Positions 17,707-26,935 of a DNA stretch of 64,000 nt are shown in pieces. Each line of letters opens with the position of its first letter. Positions within the stretch are counted from its first letter, which is position 1. The notes under the pieces were generated by a model. It made no database searches, was not told the DNA's origin, and saw only the letters and a list, made by a program, of their open reading frames with translations. A program made the translations under genes and the position numbers. Origin of the DNA: DASPMP01 sp035758925 (GTDB lineage Bacteria; Gemmatimonadota; Gemmatimonadetes; Gemmatimonadales; Gemmatimonadaceae); the NCBI GenBank assembly GCA_035758925.1, contig DASTVV010000144.1, positions 1 through 64,000 of the forward strand, in the 5' to 3' direction.

Positions 17707-18772
17707 CGTGTCGGCGATGGTGCGCCGGTTGCTTGCGTCGCAGGAGGCAGGACTCACGATCGTGCTGGCGCTGCTCGTCGTGACGCTCACGCTGATGACG
17801 GGCACGCACGTCGATCGGCGCACCGGCGAAACGGTCAACGACTTCCTCAACACCTACACGCTCGTCCAGACGGCCACGGACGCGAGCTTCTTCGCCATCA
17901 TGGCCGTCGGTGCCACGATGGTGATCATCTCGGGCGGCATCGATCTCTCCGTCGGGTCGGTGTACGCGCTGTCGGGTGTGAGCCTGGCGCTGCTGCTTCG
18001 GGCGGTCGGGCCGATGGCGCCTGCTGCGTCCACGGCCGTGGCGCTCATCGCATGCGTTGGCGTGGGCCTCGTCTGTGGGCTCGTCAACGGCCTGCTCGTC
18101 GTGGGGCTGCGCGTGCACCCCTTCATCATCACGCTCGGCACGATGTGGATTCTGCGCGGCGTCGCGTTCGTCACCACGAAGGCCGAGAGCATACTCGTGC
18201 CCAACAGCGTGACGCAGATGACCAAGGCGTCGCTGGGGTTCAGCGGCGGCATCTATCCCGTGCCGATGCTGTGCATGATCGCCGTCACCGTGATCGGCGC
18301 GCTGTACCTCACGCGGACCGTGATGGGCCGACACATCTTCGCGTTCGGCGGGAACATCGAAGCCAGCCGCTTTGCCGGACTGGCACTCAACCGCATCCAG
18401 ATCGGCGTGTTCGCGATCTCGGGGCTCACTGCAGGCTTCGCGGCGTTTCTCGGCGCCAGCTTCTATGGGTCGGCGTCGTCGGCCGACGCGCAGGGGTACG
18501 AGCTCTATGTCATCGCATCGGCTGTCGTGGGCGGTGCGAGCCTGGCGGGCGGGAAGGGCAGCGCCGTGGGCGCGATGCTGGGTGCCTTGCTCATCGTGCT
18601 CATTCGCCAGTCCATTCGGACGCTGCACCTCGACCAGAATTACGAGTGGATCGTGATCGGATTTGCCATCATCGTAGCAGTCGTGATCGACCAGCTGAGC
18701 TCGCGCCTGACGGCGCGACGCTGGACCAGCGCCGCGGAGTCGGCGTCAACCCAACAACGGAGAGAGCCGTGA
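17618..18772 (+). CDS. Sugar ABC transporter permease (XylH/RbsC-like)
   Basis: Integral membrane subunit with about 9-10 helices and the typical ATMVIISGGIDLSVGSVYALSG, HPFIITLGTMWILRGVAF, GRHIFAFGGNIEASRFAGL cytoplasmic coupling loop and GGASLAGGKGSAVGAMLGAL. The start is ambiguous: ATG 17618 (384 residues, 89-bp overlap with xylB and a Pro-rich leader) or GTG 17708 (354 residues), 1 bp after the xylB stop. The shorter form looks more like the family. The stop overlaps the start of the binding-protein gene (TGATG). Xylose is the likely cargo from context. Confidence 0.92.
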   Translation: MTATGHHTPPLAPPPQTPPPTRPPRQLVPDVSAMVRRLLASQEAGLTIVLALLVVTLTLMTGTHVDRRTGETVNDFLNTYTLVQTATDASFFAIMAVGATMVIISGGIDLSVGSVYALSGVSLALLLRAVGPMAPAASTAVALIACVGVGLVCGLVNGLLVVGLRVHPFIITLGTMWILRGVAFVTTKAESILVPNSVTQMTKASLGFSGGIYPVPMLCMIAVTVIGALYLTRTVMGRHIFAFGGNIEASRFAGLALNRIQIGVFAISGLTAGFAAFLGASFYGSASSADAQGYELYVIASAVVGGASLAGGKGSAVGAMLGALLIVLIRQSIRTLHLDQNYEWIVIGFAIIVAVVIDQLSSRLTARRWTSAAESASTQQRREP

Positions 18773-19812
18773 TGAAGAATGTCGTGCGCCTTGGTGCGCT
18801 CACCCTGGCGGGTCTGCTCGCGATCGCCTGCGTTGGCGGCGACAAGGGCCAGTCGGCCGACACCGCGCAGGCCGCCGCGGGGAAACCGGGTGATACCATC
18901 ACCATCGCGATGATCGCCAAGAGCTCGAACAATCCCGTCTTCCTGGCGGCGCGTACGGGCGCCGAAGAAGCCGCTCGCGATCTGTCGAAGAAGCATGCGA
19001 TCACCGTCAACGTCCTCTGGTTGACGCCACCGCAGGAAGATGGTCAGGTGCAGGCGCAGCGTATCCAGCAGGCCGTGAACGACGGCGCGGACGCGATCCT
19101 CATTTCGTGCAGCGACGCCGGCAAGGTGACAGGCGCGATCAACGACGCGGTGGCCCGGGGCGTCGCCGTGATGACGTTCGACAGCGACGCGCCCGCGTCG
19201 AAGCGCTTTGCGTACTATGGCGTGGACGACGTCAAGACGGGCCAGCAGACCATGGCCGAGTTGGCGACGATCATGAATGGCAAGGGCAAGGTCGCGATCC
19301 TCGCGGGCAACCAGAACGCGCCCAACTTGCAGAACCGGGTGCGCGGCGCGAAGGAAGAGGCCGCGAAGCACCCCGGCATGCAGGTGGTTGGCACGTTCAA
19401 CCACATCGAGACGCCGCAGGATGCGGCAGCCGAAGTGATTCGCGTGAACAACGCGTATCCCGAGATCACCGGCTGGGCGATGATCGGCGGCTGGCCGCTG
19501 TTCACGCAGTCGCTGCTCACGGATCTCGATCCCAAGCGCATCAAGGTCGTCTCGGTCGACGCGCTGCCGGCGGAGCTCGCGTACGTGGACAAGGGCGTCG
19601 TGCCGGTCCTGCTGGCGCAGTCGGTCTACAAGTGGGGCTCGGTTGGCGTCGAGACGATCGTGGACAAGGTGCACTTCAAGAAGGACGTCCCGGCGGTGAT
19701 TCCCATGGAGCTGGTGCGCGTGAGCAAGGACAACCTGGGTGAATGGTCGCGGCAGCTGAAAGCCTGGGGCTTCACCGATGTCCCCGCGGCGTACCTCAGT
19801 CTCAGCAAGTAG
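18772..19812 (+). CDS. Sugar-binding lipoprotein of ABC importer (RbsB/XylF-like)
   Basis: 346 residues: signal MKNVVRLGALTLAGLLAIAC with lipobox Cys, a Gly/Ala/Thr-rich linker, then a periplasmic-binding fold starting TITIAMIAKSSNNPVFLAARTGAEEAA. Typical strands follow: NDGADAILISCSD, GVAVMTFDSDAP, YYGVDDVKTGQQTM, GKVAILAGNQNAPNLQNRV. The ATG overlaps the permease stop by one base. Order permease-binding protein-ATPase differs from the common binding protein-ATPase-permease order. Confidence 0.92.
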   Translation: MKNVVRLGALTLAGLLAIACVGGDKGQSADTAQAAAGKPGDTITIAMIAKSSNNPVFLAARTGAEEAARDLSKKHAITVNVLWLTPPQEDGQVQAQRIQQAVNDGADAILISCSDAGKVTGAINDAVARGVAVMTFDSDAPASKRFAYYGVDDVKTGQQTMAELATIMNGKGKVAILAGNQNAPNLQNRVRGAKEEAAKHPGMQVVGTFNHIETPQDAAAEVIRVNNAYPEITGWAMIGGWPLFTQSLLTDLDPKRIKVVSVDALPAELAYVDKGVVPVLLAQSVYKWGSVGVETIVDKVHFKKDVPAVIPMELVRVSKDNLGEWSRQLKAWGFTDVPAAYLSLSK

Positions 19813-19813
19813 G

Positions 19814-19935
19814 GCTTACCAGCGGCTTTAACTAAGGCTTTTAGGCGGTTTTAACAGCGGCTTTAGCAGCGGCGGAGTTGTTCGCATTTGGACCGCAGTC
19901 AAAGCCGCAGTCAAAGCCGTAGTCAAATCCCGTGA
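19814..19935. repeat. Intergenic inverted repeat of 12-bp words, element 3
   Basis: The left part (about 19820-19876) repeats AGCGGCTTTAAC-like words (AGCGGCTTT at about 19830 and 19856, with AAGGCTTTTAGG and CGGTTTTAAC between). The right part (19891-19930) is CGCAGTCAAAGC, CGCAGTCAAAGC, CGTAGTCAAATC, i.e. three 12-bp units whose complement is GCTTTGACTGCG. The two parts can pair as a hairpin of GCGGCTTT words. It sits between the binding-protein and ATPase genes, where it may reduce read-through to the ATPase or stabilise the upstream mRNA (inference). Confidence 0.75.
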
Positions 19936-21416
19936 CTAATTTCGCAGTCCGATTCGAGTCCGTCAGCAAGAGCTTTCCCGGCGTGCAGGCGCTGTCCGAC
20001 GTTTCGATTGACGTCGCGGCGGGGTCGTGTCACGCGCTGTGCGGCGAGAACGGTGCCGGCAAGAGCACGCTGGGGAAGATTCTCGCCGGCATCTACGCGC
20101 CGGACGGCGGTCGGCTGGTCGTTGGCGGCCGCGACGTCCGCTTCACCAGTCCGCGCGACGCGCTCGCCGCGGGGATCGGCATGGTGCACCAGGAACTCGC
20201 CTTCTGCGCCAACATGTCGGTGGCCGAGAACCTCTGTCTCGGAGCGCTGCCGTCGACGCGCGGGTTTCTGAGCCGCTCGCGGATGCGTGCGCGCGCGTCG
20301 GACATGCTGGCGGAAATCGGCGCCACGATCGACGTCGACGGTGTGCTCGGCGAGCTCAGTGTCGCGCAGCAGCAACTGGTGCAGATCGCGGCGGCGGTCG
20401 GCGGCGGCGCTCGCGTGATCATCTTCGATGAACCCACCAGCAGCCTGAGCCAGCGCGAAGCCGACCGCCTGTACGAGCTGATCGCGCGGCTCCGGCAGCG
20501 CGGCGCGACCTGCCTCTACGTCTCGCATCGTCTGCCCGAGGTCTTTCACCTGTGCGACACCGTCAGCGTGCTGCGCGACGGGCGCCACGTGTCCACGCGG
20601 CCCGCGAAGGACCTGACGCAGGACGAGCTGGTGCAGTTGATGATCGGGCGGCCGTTGGCCCAATACCTTCCCGCGCCGCCAAGTGCCGGCACGCCAGAGG
20701 AAGTGCTGCGCGTCGAGAAGCTTTCGTCGCCTGGCAAGCTGCACGACATCTCGTTCGCGCTGCATGCGGGCGAAGTGCTGGGAATCGCGGGCCTCGTCGG
20801 CGCCGGCAGATCGGAGCTGGCGGCTGCGCTGTTCGGACTCGATCCCGGTGCGCGCGGGGCCGTTCGCATTGCGGGACGCGAGCAACGGCCAAGCACGCCC
20901 GGGGACGCCATCCGCCGTGGCCTTGGCCTGGTGCCGGAGGATCGCAAGAAGCAGGGACTGGTGGGCTCCGCCAGCAGCCTGCACAACGCGTCGCTCGCGA
21001 TCCTCGGCCGGCTGTCGCGGTGGTCGTGGCTGCGGCGCCGCATGGAGCGAAACGTCGTGCGTGGATTCTTCGAGCAGCTGCGCGTGAAGTCCACACTGGA
21101 CACGACGGTGGCCAGCCTGTCCGGCGGGAATCAGCAGAAGATCGTGTTGGCGCGATGGCTGGCGGCGCGTTCGCGTGTCCTGATTCTCGACGAGCCCACG
21201 CGCGGCGTGGATGTGGGCGCAAAAGCCGAGATCCATGCGCTCATCGGCCAGTTGGCATCGCAGGGGTCGGCGATTCTGCTGATCTCGAGCGAGTTGCCCG
21301 AAGTGCTGGGTCTCGCGACGCGCATCCTCGTGCTGCGCGCGGGCCGGCTCGTGGCCGAAGTCCCGCGCGAAGCGGCGACTCAGGACGGCCTGCTGCGGTT
21401 GATGGCCGGTCTCTGA
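19932..21416 (+). CDS. Sugar ABC transporter ATPase, duplicated (XylG/RbsA-like)
   Basis: 494 residues with two ATP-binding domains. First: FESVSKSFPGVQALSDV, Walker A GENGAGKST, signature LSVAQQQLVQIA, Walker B VIIFDEPTSS. Second: degenerate Walker A region GLVGAGRSELAAALFG, VPEDRKKQGL, LSGGNQQKIVLARWL and VLILDEPTRGVDVGA. This arrangement is usual for pentose importers and, with the permease and binding protein upstream, completes the importer. Start is GTG 19932, lying at the edge of the repeat block. Confidence 0.94.
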   Translation: MTNFAVRFESVSKSFPGVQALSDVSIDVAAGSCHALCGENGAGKSTLGKILAGIYAPDGGRLVVGGRDVRFTSPRDALAAGIGMVHQELAFCANMSVAENLCLGALPSTRGFLSRSRMRARASDMLAEIGATIDVDGVLGELSVAQQQLVQIAAAVGGGARVIIFDEPTSSLSQREADRLYELIARLRQRGATCLYVSHRLPEVFHLCDTVSVLRDGRHVSTRPAKDLTQDELVQLMIGRPLAQYLPAPPSAGTPEEVLRVEKLSSPGKLHDISFALHAGEVLGIAGLVGAGRSELAAALFGLDPGARGAVRIAGREQRPSTPGDAIRRGLGLVPEDRKKQGLVGSASSLHNASLAILGRLSRWSWLRRRMERNVVRGFFEQLRVKSTLDTTVASLSGGNQQKIVLARWLAARSRVLILDEPTRGVDVGAKAEIHALIGQLASQGSAILLISSELPEVLGLATRILVLRAGRLVAEVPREAATQDGLLRLMAGL

Positions 21417-21490
21417 GCGGACCTCCGTAGGGGAAAGCCGGGCCCAATAACCCTCGGTCCGTCCGGCTGGTCACATGTCCCGCCACGCTC

Positions 21491-21519
21491 TTGACAGTTT
21501 TTGCCGAGGTAATCACTAT
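21491..21519 (+). promoter_or_regulatory. Candidate promoter for second SusC/SusD unit
   Basis: TTGACA (21491-21496), 17-bp spacer, CACTAT (21514-21519). The leader to the ATG at 21664 would be about 140 nt. The local sequence is much richer in A/T than its surroundings. Confidence 0.5.
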
Positions 21520-21520
21520 C

Positions 21521-21535
21521 GGTCACCTTATCACC
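21521..21535 (+). promoter_or_regulatory. Candidate operator TCACC-TTA-TCACC
   Basis: GGTCACCTTATCACC immediately follows the candidate -10, where a repressor would block transcription. Nearly the same 13 bases occur at 50427-50439 in the GH115 promoter (TCATCTTATCACC in gene orientation). A third weaker repeat (TTG-TAACA) continues the 8-bp period. Confidence 0.45.
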
Positions 21536-21663
21536 TTGTAACATTACGAACACGCCGGTGCGCATTGCCCTCACTGGCGCACGCTGGGCAGGCCGCAGGA
21601 CCCGGATTTTGTCCTTCCCCTATACAAATCCGGATCAAAACCACGTCTTCTGGAGGACTCCCG

Positions 21664-24600
21664 ATGGGACGGCGGATTTGGCTTCTCCTTCTCGTACTGT
21701 GTGGCGTTTCCGCGGCGCATGCACAGGGCACGGGCCGCATCAATGGCGTTGTCACCGCCGACGGGAAGGCCGTGCTCGGCGCCACCGTCACCGTGGTCGG
21801 CCTCAATCGCAACGTGACGGCCGACGCCCAGGGCCGGTTCAGTCTCAGCGATGTTCCCGTGGGGACGCGCCAGGTGCAGGCGCGCCTTCTTGGCTATGGG
21901 GCCGTCACTCAGACTGTCACCGTCGCAGAGGGCCAGACCGCGACGGTCAACTTCGAGCTGGTGCGCAAGGCGGTTCAGCTCGAGGGCATCGTGACGACGG
22001 GTTATGGCACCCAGGAACGGAGCCGCGTCGTCGGGGCAATCTCGTCCGTGCAGTCCACGCAGATCGCCGAGATCCCCACGCACGATCCGATCAAGGCCAT
22101 CCAGGGTCGCGTGCCCGGCGTCGAGATCGTCGCCGCGAGCAACCTGCCCGGTGCAGAGATGAACATGCGCATTCGCGGCATTCGGTCCATCTCGGCGACC
22201 AACGAACCCCTGATCGTTCTGGACGGTGTGCCGATCGCAGGCGGAATCGCGGACTTCAGCGCCACGAACATCGAGTCAATCGAGGTCCTGAAGGACGCTG
22301 CGGCGACGGCGATCTACGGAACCCGTGGCGCCAACGGCGTGGTGCTCATCACCAGCAAGAGCGGGTCGACGGGGACGCGCACGCGCTTCTCATCGAACCT
22401 GTACTACGGCCAGCAGAAGGCCATCCGGCTCGCGGACATGATGAACATGCAGGAGTTCGTGGCCATGATGAAGGCGGCCGGTGTCTACATGAACTTCGCG
22501 GACACCACCGTGAATGGTGTGCTGCCTTATCCCGAGCAGCGAGCCGCGTATGCCGCCGGGCAGTTCACGGACTGGCAGCGGGCAGTGCTTCGGACCGGCG
22601 CGCAGCGCAACTATGACATGGGCATGAACGGCGTTTCCGGGAATACGCGCTTTGCGCTGGCGGGGAGCCTCTTCGATCAGGATGGCCTGACACTCGGACA
22701 GGCATACCAGCGCACGAACGGCATGGCGTCCGTCGATCATACGCTTGGCCGTCTCCGACTCGGCGTCACGGCAAACGCCACGCGCTCGAAGCAGGAAACC
22801 GGTTCAGGAGACGGGTTGTGGGGCGTCGCGCTCGCGCAGACCGGATTCGGTCTCCCCTACGATGCCAGCGGTGGGCTGATCACGCGGCCGGACGGAGAAC
22901 CGCTCTCCGTCAATCCGCTTCGAATGCAGCAACTCGACATCGGCCAGACGACGCGCAATCGCGTTTTCGGCTCGCTGTTCTCGGACCTTCAGATCGCGCC
23001 GGGTGTGAACTGGCGCGTGAACTTCGGTCCTGACATCACGTTCTTCAACGTGGGTCGCTTCCAGGCGCCCGAGGTCACTCCGCCTACCACGGTGACGTTC
23101 TCGCGCGGAAGCCTACGGCAGCAGGAGAACTTCGCTTATACGCTGGATAACATCCTCCAGCTCACCCGCGACCTCGGCACCTCGCATCACTTCGATGCGA
23201 CGCTGCTCCACAGCGTGGCGAAGAGTCGCACGACCGTGGACTCCCTGTCTGCCCGCAACATGCCCAGCTCGGCCTCGCTGTGGTATGCGCTCCAGACCGG
23301 ACAGATCGAGGGTCAGCAGTCCAACCTGTCCGAGATCGCGAACGAGTCGGTCATGGGGCGGCTGAACTACACGTTCCTCGATCGTTACACCCTCAGCGCA
23401 GCGATGCGTCGTGACGGCGGCAGCGTGTTTGCCAAGGGCCACAAGTGGGCAGACTTCCCTTCGGTCGGCCTGGCCTGGCGAATGAGCGAAGAGTCGTTCA
23501 TGCGCAGGTTTGACTTCGTGAGTTCCGCCAAGGTGCGCGGCAGCTATGGCGTGACTGGAAATACTGGCATCAACGCCTACCAGTCCCAGGGGGCACTGCT
23601 CCGGGCGCCGTACAACTTCGGCGCCGTGAGTGGCATCGGCTTCGGACCGAACCAGGGCAATCCGGAAAACCCGAACCTCACGTGGGAGAAGACGTACCAG
23701 GCCGACGTCGGCGCCGAGCTCGGATTCCTCGGCGATCGCATCACGACGGTGATCGACTGGTACCGCCAAAACACCAAGGATCTTCTGCTAACCCGCGTTC
23801 TCCCCGCAACAACGGGTTACACCTCGACCCTGCAGAACATCGGCGAGACGTTGAACAACGGTCTGGAGCTGCAGCTGTCCACGCTCAACGTCCGCAACTG
23901 GCACGGCATCAGCTGGAACACGGACATCAACTGGGCGCACAACCACAACGAGATCGTCAAGCTGGCGACTTCCGACACGACGGGATGCCCGATCAACGCC
24001 CGCCCGTGCGATCTCAACAACCGCTGGTTCATCGGGCAGCCCATCAACATCGGTGCAACGGCGAACACCCCGTGTACCGACCGGCAGCGCTGCGTGTGGT
24101 ACGACTACAAGTTCGACGGCATCTGGCAGTATGCCGACACGGCGCTGGCCAGAAGCATGGGACAGTGCGCTGCTACGACGGCCATAACGGCCTGTCCCTT
24201 CAAGCCGGGCGAGATCCGACTCGTGGATGTCAACGGTGATGGAAGAATCACTCCCGGCGGCGATCAGGTCATCCTCGGCAACACATTCCCCAAGTGGACC
24301 GCGAGCGTCTACAACCGCGTCACGTGGAAAAACTTCGACGCGTCGGCTCTCGCCACGATCAAGTGGGACTACACGATCTTCGACAGCTTCGGACAAGGCG
24401 GCAATCAGATGCAAGGACGCTTCGGTGCTCTGGATCTGCCGTACTGGACCAAGGAGAACCAGTCCAACGTTGCGCCAGCGCCGCGTCTCAGTGGCAACCC
24501 GGTGCCCTACAACGCCACGCGCTTTTACAGGGACGGCTCGCACTGGCGTATCAGGAACATCTCCGTCGGGTATACCGTGCCGCAGCAGTATCTCAACCGC

Positions 24601-24753
24601 CTGCGGTTGAACGCCGGAGAGGCGCGGCTGTACGCGATCGCGCAGGAGCCCAAGGTCTTCACGGATTACAAGGGTCCCGATCCGGAGAACGGAACGACAG
24701 CTGGTGCTCCCGCCGTCCGCACGCTTCTCGTTGGCATCAACCTCGGATTCTGA
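21664..24753 (+). CDS. SusC/RagA-family TonB-linked outer-membrane receptor 2
   Basis: 1029 residues. Signal peptide MGRRIWLLLLVLCGVSAAHA, carboxypeptidase-like domain (INGVVTADGKAVLGATVTV, about 25-105), plug domain (about 115-235; GYGTQERSRVVGAISSV, MNMRIRGIRSI, DAAATAIYGTRGANGVVLIT) and a beta barrel ending LLVGINLGF. ATG 21664 has GGAGGA just upstream and gives the signal peptide; a longer in-frame reading to 21475 is unlikely. Followed after 18 bp by its SusD. Sits between the xylose importer and xylan-degrading genes, so xylo-oligosaccharides are the likely cargo. Confidence 0.94.
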   Translation: MGRRIWLLLLVLCGVSAAHAQGTGRINGVVTADGKAVLGATVTVVGLNRNVTADAQGRFSLSDVPVGTRQVQARLLGYGAVTQTVTVAEGQTATVNFELVRKAVQLEGIVTTGYGTQERSRVVGAISSVQSTQIAEIPTHDPIKAIQGRVPGVEIVAASNLPGAEMNMRIRGIRSISATNEPLIVLDGVPIAGGIADFSATNIESIEVLKDAAATAIYGTRGANGVVLITSKSGSTGTRTRFSSNLYYGQQKAIRLADMMNMQEFVAMMKAAGVYMNFADTTVNGVLPYPEQRAAYAAGQFTDWQRAVLRTGAQRNYDMGMNGVSGNTRFALAGSLFDQDGLTLGQAYQRTNGMASVDHTLGRLRLGVTANATRSKQETGSGDGLWGVALAQTGFGLPYDASGGLITRPDGEPLSVNPLRMQQLDIGQTTRNRVFGSLFSDLQIAPGVNWRVNFGPDITFFNVGRFQAPEVTPPTTVTFSRGSLRQQENFAYTLDNILQLTRDLGTSHHFDATLLHSVAKSRTTVDSLSARNMPSSASLWYALQTGQIEGQQSNLSEIANESVMGRLNYTFLDRYTLSAAMRRDGGSVFAKGHKWADFPSVGLAWRMSEESFMRRFDFVSSAKVRGSYGVTGNTGINAYQSQGALLRAPYNFGAVSGIGFGPNQGNPENPNLTWEKTYQADVGAELGFLGDRITTVIDWYRQNTKDLLLTRVLPATTGYTSTLQNIGETLNNGLELQLSTLNVRNWHGISWNTDINWAHNHNEIVKLATSDTTGCPINARPCDLNNRWFIGQPINIGATANTPCTDRQRCVWYDYKFDGIWQYADTALARSMGQCAATTAITACPFKPGEIRLVDVNGDGRITPGGDQVILGNTFPKWTASVYNRVTWKNFDASALATIKWDYTIFDSFGQGGNQMQGRFGALDLPYWTKENQSNVAPAPRLSGNPVPYNATRFYRDGSHWRIRNISVGYTVPQQYLNRLRLNAGEARLYAIAQEPKVFTDYKGPDPENGTTAGAPAVRTLLVGINLGF

Positions 24754-24771
24754 GCCGACTCCACCCTCACA

Positions 24772-26748
24772 ATGGGACAGCGACGAATGAGACGGATTCT
24801 CAAAGCAGGTGCGGCACTCGCGCTCGTTGCGTGGAGCGGCGGCTGTGTCGACCTCTCGGAAAAACTGGTTTCGAGCCTCTCGAACGATTTCGTGTCGACG
24901 CCGGAGGGAATCACCGCGGCGACCAACGCCATCTACTCGAACCTCCGCGGCTACTACGGTCGTGAGCAGCAGATGGCGCTCACGGACCTGGGAACCGACA
25001 TCTTCATGAACGGGGACCAGGTTGCGGCGGGCGGAGCGCAGAACTGGGAGTACCTCAACACGTACGTTTCGGCGTACAACAGCCAGGACCAGCGCGTCCG
25101 GTTCCTCTGGGAACCGATGTATGTCCAGATCGCGCGCGCCAACGTGGTGCTCGAGAAAGGAGCGAAGGTGGCAATCGGGACCGGGCTCACGCAGGCCGCC
25201 AAGGACTCGCGGCTCGGGGAAGCGCACTTCTTCCGCGCACTCGCGTACTTCGAGCTCGTGCAGTCGTTCGGCGATATCACACTGAACACGTCCGCGGTGC
25301 CGTCGGGCACGGCTGCCTCGCGTGCCCCGGCCGCGGAGATCTACAAACTCATCATCGCCGATCTCGACAGCGCCATCACACTGCTCCCGGCCACGCAGTC
25401 CGAGTGGGGCCGCGTTCGCAAGGGCGCGGCGCAGCACCTGCTGGCCAAGGTGTATCTCACTCGGAGCTACAAGTCGTACGCCGAAGCCACTGACGCCCAG
25501 AAAGCGCTGGACAACGCCAAGCTGGTTCTCGACCCGACCAGCGGCTACTCGCTCGTGGCGGACTATCGCAACCTGTGGTGTGGCTCTCCATTGGCCGCGT
25601 TCGCGGCGAAGGATCCCAACCGACAGGGCACGTGCAATACGGCCACAGGCAGTGGGTTCAGTGAGCAGAACTCCGAAATCCTGTTCTCGGTGCAGTATTC
25701 GTATGATACGCAGCAGTTCGCGCCGGGTGCGGGCAACTTTCTCCATCTCGAGTACCTGGCCCACTATGACAATGACCCCGGCGTTTCCGTCGGCCTGACC
25801 CGTGACCTGGACAATGGCCGGCCGTTCCGTCGCATTCGCGCGACGCCATACCTGATCAACCTCTTCGATCGCACGCGCTGGGCAGGGACCCCAGGCGGCA
25901 GCGATCTCGTCGATCTGCGCTTCGATGGAACATTCCAGACGTTGTGGTTCGCGAACACGGCCGGCAACAACGCAGCCACAGGGAATGGAACAGGATGCGC
26001 GACGGTCGCGTCGTGCACGGCCGGCGGGGCAGTTGCGCTGAATGACACCGCACTCTGGATGCCGGGATACGCGGTATCCAACGCGTTTCGCCAGACGAAG
26101 AAGTTCACGATCGTCGAGCCGTACGTCGCCACGAACAATGGGTGTTTGCCCGTTGGTCAGCCGATCGGTCAACCGGGTGTTGACGATGCTGATTGCGACA
26201 ACCCCGGCATCACCGGCGGGAGGACGTTGAACAAGGCTCAGCGCCGCTACGGGTGGGAGCTGTTCCCAGCCATGAAGAAGTACCAGGACAACTCCCGCGT
26301 CGGCGGCTTCAACGATCAGGAAGGGGGCAAGGACCTTATCCTCATGCGTCTCGGCGAGACGTATCTCATCGCCGCCGAGGCTGCGGTGAAGCTGAACAAC
26401 GCGACCGAGGCCGCGACCTATATCCGGACGCTGCGTGTTCGTGCGGCCTGCGGTGGCCCACCCGGATGCGCGGCCAGCCACAAGGCGGACGCCGCGTTCG
26501 TCGACGTACCTCCCGCGCAGATCGACCTCGACTTCATAATGGACGAGCGCGCGCGCGAGATGGCCGGTGAGTCGAATCGCTGGCAGGACCTGATTCGGCC
26601 GGGGGCGCAGTTCTTTGTGGATCGCGTGAGCCGGCACAATCCGCCGGCGCGCGGGAACGTCAAGGCAATGCATGCGCTGCGTCCCATTCCGCAGTCGCAG
26701 ATCAATGGAGTGACCGGGACGCCTTACCAGCAGAATCCCGGATACTGA
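24772..26748 (+). CDS. SusD/RagB-like outer-membrane lipoprotein 2
   Basis: 658 residues, longer than SusD1. N-terminal hydrophobic stretch with lipobox WSGGC (Cys25); ATG 24787 is an alternative start. The mature part has FVSTPEGITAATNAIYSNL, DSRLGEAHFFRALAYFELVQ (TPR-like), LLAKVYLTRSY, and the C-terminal SusD signature LDFIMDERAREMAGESNRWQ ending PIPQSQINGVTGTPYQQNPGY (split here as the usual 'QNPGY' tail). Partner of the preceding receptor. A terminator-like hairpin follows the stop. Confidence 0.92.
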   Translation: MGQRRMRRILKAGAALALVAWSGGCVDLSEKLVSSLSNDFVSTPEGITAATNAIYSNLRGYYGREQQMALTDLGTDIFMNGDQVAAGGAQNWEYLNTYVSAYNSQDQRVRFLWEPMYVQIARANVVLEKGAKVAIGTGLTQAAKDSRLGEAHFFRALAYFELVQSFGDITLNTSAVPSGTAASRAPAAEIYKLIIADLDSAITLLPATQSEWGRVRKGAAQHLLAKVYLTRSYKSYAEATDAQKALDNAKLVLDPTSGYSLVADYRNLWCGSPLAAFAAKDPNRQGTCNTATGSGFSEQNSEILFSVQYSYDTQQFAPGAGNFLHLEYLAHYDNDPGVSVGLTRDLDNGRPFRRIRATPYLINLFDRTRWAGTPGGSDLVDLRFDGTFQTLWFANTAGNNAATGNGTGCATVASCTAGGAVALNDTALWMPGYAVSNAFRQTKKFTIVEPYVATNNGCLPVGQPIGQPGVDDADCDNPGITGGRTLNKAQRRYGWELFPAMKKYQDNSRVGGFNDQEGGKDLILMRLGETYLIAAEAAVKLNNATEAATYIRTLRVRAACGGPPGCAASHKADAAFVDVPPAQIDLDFIMDERAREMAGESNRWQDLIRPGAQFFVDRVSRHNPPARGNVKAMHALRPIPQSQINGVTGTPYQQNPGY

Positions 26749-26787
26749 CGGGGGGCGGCAGTTGCTCAACGCATGACAGGTTGGTCA

Positions 26788-26834
26788 ACGGCCTCCGGTC
26801 GCGAACATGCTCGCTCGTGACCGGAGGCCGTTTC
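26788..26834 (+). terminator. Rho-independent-like terminator after second SusCD
   Basis: A perfect 13-bp stem, ACGGCCTCCGGTC (26788-26800) with GACCGGAGGCCGT (26819-26831), an 18-base loop, and TTTCGT after it. The T run is short. It separates the SusC/SusD unit from the GH3 gene at 26936. Confidence 0.7.
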
Positions 26835-26935
26835 GTCCCGGCGTCGCGGAGGGTCAGTGCCACCTTCGTTGCCGGTTCTCATCGCGCCGGCCCGCCACGC
26901 ATATTGGCACTGTTATCCCGAAGCTCTGACGGATC

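Noticed and set aside
17192..18628. 478-residue minus-strand frame over xylB and the permease
   Set aside because: Both plus-strand genes are complete and conserved; the antisense frame has no recognisable features.
23788..26769. 993-residue open frame on the minus strand over SusC2/SusD2
   Set aside because: It lies antisense across two well-supported genes; Val/Arg-rich repetitive composition typical of antisense frames at high GC.
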